Assembly: GCA_029721435.1 (NCBI GenBank)
Contig: CM056583.1
Coordinates: forward strand, 69,558,120-69,622,119
Direction: 5' to 3'
DNA length: 64,000 nucleotides
DNA from: Gymnothorax reevesii
Lineage: Eukaryota > Chordata > Actinopteri > Anguilliformes > Muraenidae
Shown: one piece after another, positions 1 through 33,420 of the stretch
How the letters are laid out: each line of letters opens with the position of its first letter
Numbering within the stretch: the stretch's first letter is position 1
Made by a program: the position numbers and the translations under genes
Notes under the pieces: model-generated
Database searches by the model: none
What the model was told of the DNA's origin: nothing
Seen by the model: only the letters and a program-made list of their open reading frames with translations

Positions 1-430
1 TTTTCTGCTTGCTCATGACACTTTCAGACGCTTGTAGCCTATTTATAGAACTGATTGTCTGCTAGTGTTAACATCGCACCATAGCCCATGTACGCGTGAC
101 TTAATGTAATGTCTGCCACTTTGATGCATAAACAGTAATGTGTCTGATTTGCATAGCAGAGTAGTAAAAGGTCTTGTACTTGGAACATGCAATGCAGACT
201 ATGGTTTATAAATGTATTTTGCAGTTTGCTGTTTTCTTTTTTTTCTCACACAAAGTATTGATAATTTCAAATGCTATAGACCTTTCTAAGCTATTAAGCA
301 GGCCAGAAGTCTGCTGCGTCTTTATTAAGCAAGCCATGAAATTTTTAGACTAACTGGACCCATCAATTGACTTTTAATATTTTAATTTTGTTGTTGAAAA
401 CATCCTTTAGGTTGAATTCACAGGCTACAT

Positions 431-621
431 CAGAGCTGCCCAACCCTGCTCCTTGAGATCTACCATCTTGTAAGTTTTCACTCTGACATAAATAAAACAC
501 ACCTCATTCAAGAGCTAGAGCTCCGCACTGATCTGGTCATTCATAGCATCAGGTGTGCCAAATGGGATGAAATAAAAACCTGCAAGATGGTAGATCTTCA
601 TGAACAGATTTGGGCAGCCCA
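431..621. mobile_element. hAT-like foldback MITE, old copy
   Basis: Imperfect terminal inverted repeats of about 36 bp: the left arm from 431 starts CAGAGCTGCCCAACCCTG and the right arm runs at about 583-618. Possible degraded target duplication GGCTACAT (423-430) versus GGCTGTGAT (622-630). Same family as the element at 6444-6636. No coding capacity. Confidence 0.7.
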
Positions 622-1549
622 GGCTGTGATGTTCTTGATAGGCCAACCTCCATCCTACTGAATTTGCGTCAATATTTATTCTCTCATAGTGAGTGGACAA
701 CTGAACACATAGGCCTATTGACGCCTAACAGCCAATATTCGTCAATATGAATGATCAACCTCAGTCAGGCCGCACTTATCGACTGGTTGGCCGAGATGCT
801 GTTCTCCTCAAAATCCAGAATTATATTTTAAATTATTTTTGGTTTTGAATGTAGAACTTTGATATTTCTTCTAAAATCAGTTTTTCAAGAAAAAAAAAAT
901 TGCTAGCAAGAAACAAAATGTTGAGCTAGATCTGCCGATCTTTTTTAAATTGTAATAACTGTGATGTGCCAGCTTTTAGCATCAGACCAATGATATAGGC
1001 TGTATACCATGACGAATATGTATTTTCGCCCCTCCTGCTGCCGCATCCGAAGGTCTAGGATATAATACATTGACGCCAGACCAAGGTCAGCAGCTGAGTA
1101 TTTCAAGGTTATTCTCGCTACAAAGATTTATTGGTTAAAACTTTCCGGAACTACAAAAAAAAAAAAAAACTTTCAGTGTAGTAGAATACAAAGTAGGATG
1201 TGCAGTATACTAGCGTTCCATTGCACTACCCAAAGATCTCTTCAGAAGCTGTTGTCAGTTGGAAAGTTACATATTTAGTTGTAGAATGGATTTGCCTTGG
1301 AAATTTCTAATGACTATAGTAAGAATGGTATTTTCAAGAAACGTGGTTTGTGGAGTAATGTATTTCTAATGGTAGGGAATTATAACTGAATAACATGCTG
1401 ATGCTGATTTATGTTTAAAGGTTTGCTACCTTGCCCTGATCTCTTGGCTTATCATATTCTCGGATCAGTGGTATGGGATTGCACGCATCAGCATCATTGC
1501 TGTGTAATACTGTATAACTGATCCGAGGCTCATGTGTACTGGTCCCTTT
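622..1549. other. non-coding lhx5 3' flank, nothing recognised
   Basis: AT-rich sequence with short A-runs at about 889-898 and 1155-1168. No gene-like coding exon, RNA gene or clear repeat was seen. Confidence 0.5.
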
Positions 1550-1740
1550 CTCCCCCTGCAGCTAAGCACAAGATGCATGGGTCCTAAGGTGCCTCTGTTT
1601 CTATTACCATGCTTCCCATTATTGTAATGAGATTAATTATCAGGGTTAATTAAGGTGCCCATGTCACCAAGGTATTCATTGATTGATGGATTAGAAGACC
1701 TACAGGATCCCAGCAGTCCAGCAGGATGATCAGATCAGTA
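1550..1740. promoter_or_regulatory. candidate conserved enhancer block
   Basis: Dense homeodomain cores (TAATGAGATTAATTATC, then GGTTAATTAAGG) followed by a TGATTGATGGATTAG stretch with a GGATTA bicoid-type site. Composition is complex, with no repeat character and no coding frame. Inferred cis-regulatory from motif density near a developmental gene; conservation is untested. Confidence 0.35.
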
Positions 1741-2079
1741 TGGATGTTTACTTATGGCTCTGACATCACAAGTAAATAGGCTGCTTTTGAAAAATTCACT
1801 TCCAATAAAAAAAGGCATGCCTTCAAAATAGAAGTTGTTACAACTTTGTTATTCCTCTTACGCACATGTACGCACAGAAACACCGTCACGTACATTAGTC
1901 CGTGCCCGCGAGACACACACTCGCACACACTCACGGGCACAAGCGTACACCTCGCCAAAAAAAGCACACCTTCACACGGAAAAAGAGGCATACACACTCG
2001 CACAATCTCACAATAGCCAGGCTCCGTAAGCCCATTATCATTGCACCGTAATTTACCTCAGATTTCCCTGTTGTGTTCC

Positions 2080-2420
2080 TGCGGGAGAGTCTAGCACAGT
2101 GCAGCCCTTATAAATCACCTGCTCTCAGCCCCCCTCCCTCATACAGCCCCCCCCTTCCCCCCCCAGCCCTGGCTCTCTGGAGGACTATGGTACAGCCTGG
2201 GGCTGGGAAATCCTATTACCCCTCCAATAGGAGTCAAGGGGAAGGTCACATTAATTACCGCAGAACCCTGAACCGTATGCGCCCGGGATGGAGCCAGGCT
2301 AGCACTCCAGGCCTGCACCAACCAAGCTAAAAAAGAACCGGGAGCCGCGAAAAGACCTCGCTCAAGATGGCGGCATTAGAGATGTCGTTTAATCATCCAT
2401 CAAGTGAGATGTCATGTAAA
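2080..2420. promoter_or_regulatory. GC-rich block with YY1-type motif
   Basis: GC-rich, non-repetitive sequence containing CAAGATGGCGGC (2364-2375), the core YY1 motif often found at promoters or insulators, preceded by pyrimidine-rich runs and a CACATTAATTACC homeobox site. No family-recognisable peptide. It could be a distal regulatory element or an unannotated non-coding RNA promoter. Confidence 0.3.
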
Positions 2421-3105
2421 TAGACTTAGGGGGGCTTTTAGTCTACCTACTTAATGCAGCTCCTCTTTGGCTTCGAGTAATGAATTTAGAAAAGTGTCAC
2501 ATTATCCGATTTTAATACCGTCTATATAATACAAATTAATACTTGCGTAAATCTATGCGGCTGTGTTATTTTCATTTGAATATCCCTTTTGATACTAGAC
2601 TTGAAGCAATGTGAGGTACATGATGTCAACAATACAACAGTATAGAGGCGACTGAAGGGCCATGATTTAGTACCACACTGTGCTGGAAAGATGGAACCTG
2701 TTATAGCAAAAATATCACATTTAAAATGAAAGCTTAAAAATTATTACTGATGCAATTAAATGTTACACTAAGCTCTGTACATTTTTCAGGCTCAACTGAA
2801 TAAATGACTCAGTTTCTGAGTATGATTTAAAATAGCGTGATAAATTGAAAACGCAGTTTCTAATGTTCATTATTTATGACAAAAGAATTAGCTCAAGCTT
2901 TTGTTTATTCTCAGGTGGTCTCTTGCTTCAGTTTCAAACAAAGGCAAGTTTGGGGAAAATTGTGTATGCGGTTAGCGGAGAAAATGAGGCGTTCGCGCTC
3001 TCTTAATGTCGCACCCTCGCGGTCATAGGTTGCAGGGGAGTCAAAGTAATTTCGCGATGGTGGCACCGTGTCAGCTGGGACGTGGGTGAAGGCAGTGTCA
3101 CTGTT

Positions 3106-3122
3106 GGGGGGGGGGGGGGGGG
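3106..3122. repeat. poly(G) run of 17
   Basis: Uninterrupted G17 on the plus strand, a likely site of length polymorphism and sequencing error. Confidence 0.9.
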
Positions 3123-3169
3123 TATTCCTCACTGCTGTGGTACTGTAATATAGATTACCTTTCTGCACA

Positions 3170-3680
3170 GTGCTGGGGAGAGAGTCGGAGCAGAGGGAGT
3201 GTGCGGGAAGCGGCGAGCCCCGCGGCGGTAATGTAAAGGCATCTATGCGGGCCACGTCTGAGCGCCTGCCCCAGCCTCCTACCCCAGCCCGGGGAAGGGG
3301 GAAGCGGGAGGGCCCCCGGGGACCGGGGCTGTGCCGGAGCTGGGCCCACTGCTCATTACTCTTACATTAAAACCAGTCACGGGGAAAATTGCTACGGACC
3401 CCCACGCCACCTGGACCGGTCCACCCGCACGCCCACCCACCCACACACCCACCCTCTTCAAACCTCCCCCCATCAGCCCCGCAGCATGTGCCAGAAGAGG
3501 TAGAAGCGGAGAAGGTGGCGCCGCGCCACTTCTTTAAGCTCCCGTGTATCCTGAAGGGGGTCCAGTTAGGGCATGACTGCCATAACCATCCTCACCAGAG
3601 CCTCCGCATAAGCCTAGCCAGCCTTGTGTCACAGCCACAAATGCTCTGTGACATTCATGGCTCAAAGGGATCACTGAGCT
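3170..3680. promoter_or_regulatory. CpG-rich island-like block
   Basis: Markedly more GC- and CpG-rich than its surroundings (GCGGGAAGCGGCGAGC, CCCGCGGCGG, GCGCCGCGCC), followed by C-rich CCCACCCACCCAC sequence. Several frames stay open simply because of composition, and none resembles a protein family. It could mark a distal promoter or a regulatory element 3' of lhx5. Confidence 0.3.
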
Positions 3681-4379
3681 AAATCATGAAAAGATGTGGA
3701 CAGGCTGATATAAGATGTAGCTAAAACATTTTTTATTATTATTATTTCTGTTATTCACAATGAAACAGTAAAAACAGTAACATTTATGTCCTTTGTGCTG
3801 ACATTCTGTTCCTCGGACAATGCTATAATCCTGCTCATGTGCTCATATCCTACAATAAATATGACTCCCAGGAAAAATGTATGTCCCCGCTGACTTTCTG
3901 AGTACAAAATCGAGGTGCAAAAAGTCTTTGTCGGGTGTGTAGATGACAGTACGCAGAACCCAATACCAATGCCTATTGTGTTATTGAAATAAACTGTCTG
4001 GCGTATGTTGTATAAAATGCCAATATGTGACCCTGAAAATGTGCTACAACAAAGGGGCTTCCATTACATTTTGTTTTTATTCCCTGACTTTATCTCTACT
4101 CCCTCAAATCACACCAGTCTGGACAAACACCCCCTTCATTTTAAAACTGACCAATAGATGGCGTTGTGGGGTATCTTTCTCAGACGATGCCAAGTCACAG
4201 ATGTGACCCACAGCCCCCACCTACATCCTCCCTGTCCCCTTTGTTTTCTCTCCATTCAGAATTGGGGGCCTCAGCTGTTGTAGGAGATGGCCTATAATGG
4301 ATTTACTGTTCTCTTGCAAATAATTTCCTTTAAAACATTCTTCATGAAAAGAAGGCAACAAAATGAAGGTTAAGAGAAG

Positions 4380-4800
4380 CAGAACAAAACCAGGCACATC
4401 GGGTACGTTTGTAGCCCTCGGAAACCCTCGGTGGGGGTGCACTGATCAGAGGGGTTTTAATAAGCGAGGACCGGACTGACACGCGTCTCCATTTTTAGAA
4501 GCCGAAATGAAATCGTACTCCAAACTGTTTTCTGAGCCTCCCCCCTCCCTCCTCGACAAGCGATCAATTCAAACGATGTTACCGAGTGATAAGTAAGCAA
4601 AGGAAAGGGAGATTTAAAAAGTCTTGAAGGTTTAAAAGTGAATTCTGCTCCAAGATTCATTCTTCGTAACATTATTGGAGAGACAGGAAGCTATGGAGCA
4701 AGTTAAGCTAGTCATACGGGCATGAGAGCAGCCCAGCTAAATCAAGATGATGTCGCCATGATTAAGCCAACACTGCTAAGCCACCTCTGATTATGAATTA
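4380..4800. promoter_or_regulatory. candidate conserved non-coding block
   Basis: Non-repetitive sequence with homeobox cores and balanced composition (TTTTAATAAGCGAGG; GATTATGAATTAAAGATTAC). No coding frame is recognisable. Proposed as regulatory by composition and position only. Confidence 0.25.
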
Positions 4801-5703
4801 AAGATTACAATTCTGTGCTAGCCACTGAAGTTGCCTCTCCAAGCAAGTGCGTAAGATTTGTTTTATCGCTAATGAAAAGCATGACCAAACCTTCTCACCT
4901 TTTTCCTTCATCAGTTTATTACTTTCGTGGACCACTTGAAGAATCTATTCTGCTTATATGGTTCTCTAATGCAAATAGGTGTGTCTTCATTTTTTTAAGG
5001 TGGCAGAGAATATGAAACCAATGCAATTAAGTGCCAGAGGTTTAAGAGTCGTGTTGTTCTTATTTAAGTTTCTCCGTGCTGTAGGGTTTCTCTCTTCTCT
5101 ACTGTATGTAGAGAGGGCTACAGTTGCAGGCTAAACTAAAGGTACCACAGAATTGGATCGGCCCTTTCTGTGATGGTCATGATGCATACCTCCATTAAGT
5201 GAGTGGTACTAACAATATCTGGTGAGCCCACTTGCATCATTCTGTAGATGACAGCAGATCTAAGCAACATGATACATTCGCTGTAACATAAATTGTTACC
5301 GATAGCCAGAATTTCAATCTTCTAGTTTGAATTGAATGTGGCTGATGAAAGCTACCTTGTATTTTAATAGATAATTGATAAATGGTTGTCACTGGCCTTA
5401 CTGCACATTGCAGTTTGTGACTTTCCCTGTTATAAGACCTGGAGGTTTAGCCTGCGGGCAGTCCCTTCAAAAGTTTCCTCTCATAAACATACTGCTTCAG
5501 CACTTCGCTGGATTATGCTAGGTCCTGGTAAGGAGAATACTGTTCAAATTAATATCAATAAAAAAGTTCATACTGGCTTGGTTCAAACAGAATTGTGGAT
5601 CACAAACATAAGGGATGGAAATAGGCTTACAGTATACATAGCAGTTCTTCTCAGTCCTTCCACATATTTTTCCACCAGTTACTGAGATCCTGATGGAAAG
5701 CAA

Positions 5704-5709
5704 TTTATT
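5704..5709 (-). terminator. lhx5: candidate poly(A) signal for lhx5
   Basis: Canonical AATAAA on the minus strand about 275 nt past the lhx5 stop. A second AATAAA lies at 5928-5923, only 55 nt after the stop. Which is used, or whether a more distal site serves, cannot be read from the sequence. Confidence 0.35.
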
Positions 5710-5982
5710 GGTCGTGAAAATTAAGAAGAACAATGCCTGCAGACATGGACTCCTTATTTAGGTGTTTTGTCCAAACTACATCATATTCAACCCCTTCAGT
5801 CCACTCATAGGAGTGATGAGGTTTGACTGAGTGGAGGTCGGGGAGTTGGTGGCTATGTGGACTGGGGTAACGTCTGACCCCATCCACATTCAGAATTGCA
5901 GGCAACAGACTCCTAGCAGTTCTTTATTATCCCCGCTACTGTACATCTAACACTGTACCAGCACCAGTGTCCTCTACACAAT

Positions 5983-27428
<21,446 letters not shown>

Positions 27429-27859
27429 CCTACTGCTGCACAGGAGGACAACTAGTGCCAGCCTTCCTGAGTGGGCACCCCCGTCCAGACCGTGCCTATG
27501 CGAGTTGGCGAAGAACAACGTTTTGACTCCTTTCCGAAATCCAATGTAAAACAAATCCTCCTTTACTGTGTCTCCGGCGTATGTAGAAAGTGCTTGACCT
27601 CCTCCCTCAGTTCTTACAACTCAAATTGATAACCCGAGGTGCTACCGCTTTCTCGCTGTACCCGTCATCCCCCAATCTTCCAGGACTGAGAGAGGGAAAA
27701 TATCATGGTGGTCCGTGGAGATGAATCACACAGATGTTTTGTTCTGGTTGCCTGGGCATACAGAGGGTTATATTTTACAGTACATTCCTCCTAATTTTGT
27801 CCTTTCTCATTCTCGATAGTATTCGACTGACTTTTTTTCCACATCAACTCACGTCGCCA

Positions 27860-27990
27860 CTATTCTTATCGCTGTGCGCTCAGTTTGAGGTAATTCGCGG
27901 ATCCATATTCACATTTTGTGACGTCAACGTTTGCTGTTCTCTATGAGCAACCAATCAGGGCGTAGTCGTTATGGGGACGCATTAATGAAT
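27860..27990 (-). promoter_or_regulatory. candidate lhx5 proximal promoter
   Basis: About 430-560 bp upstream of the lhx5 start. Visible elements are a perfect CRE palindrome TGACGTCA at 27919-27926, a CCAATCAG box at 27949-27956, and a homeodomain-type ATTAATGAA at 27981-27989. Local CpG content is higher than in the flanks. No convincing TATA box was identified and the transcription start is not determined. Confidence 0.4.
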
Positions 27991-29210
27991 TTTCCGATCA
28001 AATTTTGCTCCGGGTTTAGAGTGCTAGGAAAAAAACACTTAACAATATTTGAGAATAGGGAAATTTTCAACCGTAGGCGCTCTAGAAAATACAAAAATAG
28101 ACGAGGTTGGCATTAGTGTGTTTCTGTCCAGGATTGCAGACATCACTTAAGTACCCGGGTAGCCACCGTTCTTGGTAGAAGCTGTCGGAGGCCTCCATTA
28201 GAGGGACCATTGGTGCACAGATTTTAGGTCTAATGATTTGGAGAAATCTTTGTCAAGGACCCGAGAAAAGAAAATAAATGTAAATATTTCTGGACGGACG
28301 CAGAAGTTAGTCTACTCCTGAAATAGGCTAGCATGTTTGTGTAGGCTAAGTGAAAACGACTACGCCATAAACTAGCCTACTTACATGAAGAACACTACAA
28401 ATCTCAAAATGTTCTCTTTTTGGGAGGTTCTAATGGACTCTTAAACGTAAGAAAAAGATTTGAGATAAAACTTATTGTACTTAAATTACTTGATTGAGTG
28501 TCACTGATGTAGCTATCGTTGAACGTAATCTGCAACAGAGGCCTACAACAACCTTTTTTCCCTCAAATTATTAATCAGCGCTATACAGTTACCGTCCCAG
28601 ACTGGTTGGTGCTGGGTGAGCTAAACGTTTTATTTTGGCAAAGAGGCGGGTGGGAGGTGGGGGTGGTTGCTGTCAGCTCACGCGCTTTTTGTCATGCAGT
28701 ATTTACAGGGAAATGCACCGAATTAAGACGCTGGGGCTCTCTTCGAGAAATAGAATGGGAGGGATCTACAAGCGGCTTGACAAAGTAGCCACAAAGCATG
28801 GGGATTTAAATATTTAGCTCGTCATTTCATTGCGTGCTTTCAGCTTTACAAACCTGATCTAGTGTGCCCTGGAGATGGAACACACAAGAGGTGAAGTAGG
28901 GTGAGCGTCTTAAAAAAGTTGACCGTATTAAGAAAGAGATTTTAACTCAGAAACGTGGGATGTAACTGTCGGTATTTTTGATTTAGTCTATGTCTATGTT
29001 TACATCACGTGGAACATAGGCTAATTTCATTCGGAACAAAAATGCTGTGACTCAGAAAAGCAAGCGCTCAGTGGAAGGAATTTTCCAGTTAATTATACAT
29101 TAATTTTGATCATCCTTTTCATTAGAAATTTGCATAAACAATAAGAATCAACGACAGCAGCAGAAAAAATAAGCTATACTACTGCCGCTACTACTACTAT
29201 TAATACTACT
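27990..29210. other. lhx5 upstream flank, no gene seen
   Basis: No coding exon is supported. The sequence near 28600-28800 is less AT-rich and could hold regulatory DNA. Nothing specific was recognised. Confidence 0.45.
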
Positions 29211-29220
29211 ACTATTATAG

Positions 29221-29252
29221 TATATAATAATAATAAAAATAATAATGATAAC

Positions 29253-29300
<48 letters not shown>
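29221..29300. repeat. (ATA)n microsatellite
   Basis: Long AAT-type trinucleotide repeat, interrupted at its left end. Confidence 0.95.
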
Positions 29301-29301
<1 letters not shown>

Positions 29302-29539
29302 TGCCAAAGTCCACTATTCAGGCCTACGGAATTTTAAATAACATTATCATAATTTTTAGCCATTACGAGACAAACTTCAGCTAGATATAGCCAATGAAGG
29401 AACAATAAATAGGTCAGACATTCACATAAACATGGTGAAATATGCTAAACTAAAAAGGCATTTAAAGAAAGTCTTGATATCTTTGATAAAATGTTCACTT
29501 ATCCAATCACACTTCGAAGTTTTACAGGCCAGTCCAATA

Positions 29540-29542
<3 letters not shown>

Positions 29543-29605
<63 letters not shown>

Positions 29606-29612
29606 ACTCACT
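29543..29612. repeat. (CT)n microsatellite
   Basis: About 28 CT units followed by CTCACTCTCACTC. Apparent Ser-Leu and Arg-Glu repeat peptides here are artefacts of the repeat. Confidence 0.95.
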
Positions 29613-30075
29613 CTTACACACAAACACACAAACGTCGGCGAGCGCTCACACTCTCGGATGCTTCTTGACGTATTTCTGAAACCCAGTAAAATATAACTAT
29701 ATCCCCAGTAATTAATAGTTTTATGCACTTGCAACAATATAGTGCGTTACATAGATGTAGATTTGACTCAATAAACCCTCTGAATGTTGGAATAAAATGT
29801 AGCATATGATATATCTTCATTCGCCTTCAAAAATTGTATGTAGTTCGTTTGATTTAGCTGGTGCTCGAATGCATCGCTAATCGTAATTTCTGAAGCATCA
29901 CTACCGCCTCGTGAATTGCCTTGTCCCCCGAAGTTTGGTTAGGCTAGTTATCTTGCAAAAAGGGAAAAAAAAAACCCTTTTGTGGGTAGGCTCATAATTT
30001 GTGCCATTTAGCGGTAATTAATACATTTTTCAGTCTTCAAAATGCGGCACGTTTCTTCTCTGTATTCGCTGATAC

Positions 30076-30126
30076 AATTATTATTATTATTATTATTATT
30101 ACAATTATTATTATTATTATTATTAT
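30076..30126. repeat. (TTA)n microsatellite
   Basis: ATT/TTA trinucleotide repeat, complementary in sequence to the repeat at 29221-29300. Confidence 0.9.
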
Positions 30127-30129
30127 TGA

Positions 30130-32430
30130 ACTTGCTGTTCAATGCTAAAGCAAATAGTTTTCTGTTGATATTGAAATCTTCGGCATCATTATCCGCCCCG
30201 AAGGTGTGAAGTACTGAATCTACATAATAAAACGCTGCAATTTTCCCTGGCAGCGGGATGCCGTTCAGGTTGTACAGATTGAAAAGGGGAGCCCCTAGGC
30301 AAAGCAAAGACCCCTGCCGCAGCAAGTTTACTCTTGCTTGCACCTTTTTATCCCCTGTCGTTGAACATGAGTATTACTTATTTTCTTGTGCGTGAAGTGA
30401 ATCTCCGACTTCCCTTCTGATACGATTTTCTGGCAAGATTTAGAAATAAAGGTTAATTTCTAGCTGTCTGGGCTTAATTCTTAATGATTAAAAGACGTGT
30501 ATATTGAAAAACCGTTTAAATTTTAACAGTGTACTGACCCGAAACCCCAGACTGTCTAATACCGTAATAAGAGCAGTTTTGAATGAATTGAAGTTATTCA
30601 GTTCAGCTTTAGCGATATAGGGGAAAATATAGCGGATGTCCTCTGATTGGGGACTGATAGCTCACTAGGCTATATCTCTTAGCAGGGTTGAATTTATACA
30701 TTGCATGTACAAAAGAAATCGTTTGCAAACTCGTTAAAATAAGAAAACAAACAGGTTCTATTTTTAAAGCGCGCTCTAATCCGTAATTACTGTGTGGGAA
30801 AGCGTGCATCTGGTCGGCCTCTTGTAGTCGTAACGCTGAGCGTCGAGTGTTGGGGTAGAATTCACTCATTATTTTACTTTCCACTTCCAGTTTATTTTAA
30901 CTTGGCATGGACTAAGGTGAGACTTCAAGCCTTGTCCAAGGTTCTGAAACCAAAGTACTCTGTGTATTGTCTCAATTATCTTCTTAGCTGAATTTGAATA
31001 GCGTCAATAGTTAGCCCACCTCCCTCGGGACAGACGTTAAATCCCATCCCTCCTTTTTGTTATCAGGGCTTTTTTTTCCCTGAGAGGCTTTCTATTTGTC
31101 GCCGATCGTGCCTCTTGAAGGACAGAGATCGTTAGCAACTAAAACTTGACCGTGTGAAAATTTACATTACGCATATATTCAGGAATGCTCTTAAAATGAA
31201 AAAAAGTGAGGAAGGAAGAAAGAAAAAGTAAGAAACAAAGGAATAAAGAAAACGTTTGAAGGAAAAATGTTCGAAAGTTTGTCACTGAAAGGACAGCTTT
31301 GCTGCGCAAGTCCCAATTTTTCCCGGTTTACCATGATAGCCTTGACTATGAAGGCCGTCATTCGCAGATCTGAGGGAGCATACCAACCAACGCATGGCTG
31401 TTATTAACGAAATTCATTACATGGCCTTGTCAGTTTTTGATACCAGAAGACGAACCAGAGGAAAGGAAAGAAAATTGAAAAAGGCCACTGACTAACTGCA
31501 CGGCTTGATTTACAGAATCAAGGTCACCAAGCTGACATTAAGAACTGACATAAGAATGCTTGTAAATAAGACATGAAGAAATTTAACAATGAATTTGTTT
31601 AAAATATACCAGAAAGACCATTTATAATAAAACAATATATTCTATGTATGATACCAAGACTATAATTATAAAAAAGAGTTAATAAAAAAAATGAAATTAT
31701 GCATATTAAAATAATTTTTCACCATGCACAAAATCATGGCATGATCACTTTGGGTTATCTTCTCTGTTGGAGCTCTAAAATACTACAGAGAAAATGTATT
31801 GTGGTTTTCAAATACAACAAGAAATACGGGCAAGTTATTTGTAAGCACATCGTGTTCAACAAGGCACTAGTGAAAATCAAATCAACCCAGCCAAAGAAAC
31901 CGAGGCATAAATTGCAATAATAGATATGAAAATCAAATTCAGTTTTATTTTGAGTTTGAAATTAACTGCCCCAAAGTGAAGAGCAGTTTTATCCAATTTA
32001 TGTCAGAGAGTGGGGAAATATAAGAAAATGGCTGACATCTGGATGAGTACTATGCAGTCCTACTCCAACAAATCAATTAGTTGAATTCATATGTGGATAC
32101 TCTCAAGAAAATGTAGCGAATGAACATGCAGCACAGACATAGAGAGCAACCATATATAACATAAATGAAAAGAATTTACACTGAGAATGACTTAATGCAT
32201 GAATGCTGAAAAATCCCATCAGTTTGGACCAATAAGACAAAATAAGAAGATGGCAGTAGAACCAAGTGAATTTGGGATACTAGGGTGCTGGCCTTGGTAG
32301 CTAGAGGAAATCCGAAAGACAGTTAAAATCATATGAAAGCCAATCTGACATCTTTGCCCATTTAGATACAGAGAGCTGAGCTGCATATTGTCTACTGTTT
32401 TAGAATAGCCTGTTAGCAGATGGGGCCTGT
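30130..32430. other. intergenic sequence, nothing recognised
   Basis: AT-rich intergenic DNA with a purine-rich low-complexity tract at about 31198-31265. No coding exon, RNA gene or mobile-element end was seen. Confidence 0.45.
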
Positions 32431-32439
32431 GCGAGGGGG

Positions 32440-32890
32440 TTCCCTAAAAATAATCATCCTCGCGGTCTAGGAACACAAAAGATGAACGGGGTGACGGGAG
32501 TTACGTCGTCAGCCATGGACACGTAGGACTCCTTCCCTCCAGCATGGCCTTCTCCTTACCCCGTAGCTCAGTGGCACGGACACCTCGGGGCACAGTGGAG
32601 CGAAGAGCAGACCCGCTCCCCTCTGTTCAGACGGGCCGGTCCTCTGGGAGAGGTTAGTTTGATGGATGTCTGATTGGTAGCCCTCCTCGGGACCCCTCTC
32701 CTTCACCTCTTGTGCTCCGATTAAAAGGCTGTTTGTCTCCTCTGAGGGGGTGCAGGCGAGCCCTCAGGTGCGAGGCGCCCGTCTCCAATTTCACAGCACT
32801 GAGAGGCTATTACAGCGGGCTGTCAGGGGAGCCATCAGGGCCCAGAACATGCTTCAGGGGGTCCAGGGCCAGGGGAACCTGGAGGGTTTG
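32440..32890. promoter_or_regulatory. candidate conserved block upstream of lhx5
   Basis: GC-richer, non-repetitive DNA in an AT-rich desert, with TAAAAATAATCATCC, CGATTAAAAGGC and GTTACGTCGTCAGCC motifs. No protein family is recognisable in any frame. Proposed as a distal enhancer block from composition and location 5 kb upstream of lhx5. Confidence 0.3.
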
Positions 32891-32894
32891 CCAA

Positions 32895-33420
32895 ATACAC
32901 TCACGTGCACGTGCGCTTACACATATACACATATAAACATGCACACACATACGAATGTGCTCATGCACACATATGCAAGCATACTCGCACACACATACAC
33001 ATGCACGTATGTGCACAGTACACAGCCACGCACACATGCATGTACACATACACACATACAAATGTGCTCAAACACACATATACAAACATACTTGCGAATA
33101 CATACACATTCCAGTAAGTGTACTGTACACAGCCATGCACATCAGCACATACATGGACTGAAACACACACACTTCAACAAACAAACACACATATGAATGC
33201 AGCCATCCGTGCACTACATACACAAACACACAAATCCACATGCACACAAACATGCGCGCACAAACACACACAGACTGAAGCACATAAAAGCATGCACACA
33301 GAGACATGAATGTTTCCCCACACACACACACACACACACACGCACGCACACTTGCATGCAGACACTCAAACACATATCCTCACACAGTTATGAATATACC
33401 CATGTACACACACATATAAA
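32895..33420. repeat. AC-rich minisatellite with about 108-bp units
   Basis: Degenerate CACACATA-type sequence. A unit starting near 32951 (ACGAATGTGCTCATGCAC) recurs near 33058 (ACAAATGTGCTCAAACAC), both followed by CACATAT and later ACACAGCCA. His-Thr or Cys-Val repeat peptides here are composition artefacts. Confidence 0.85.

Noticed and set aside
2073..2330. Proline-rich open frame as a gene
   Set aside because: Compositional frame in C-rich sequence with no conserved domain, and several frames are open at once.
3155..3682. Several overlapping open frames as exons
   Set aside because: GC-rich composition removes stops on both strands. No family match or consistent splice signals.
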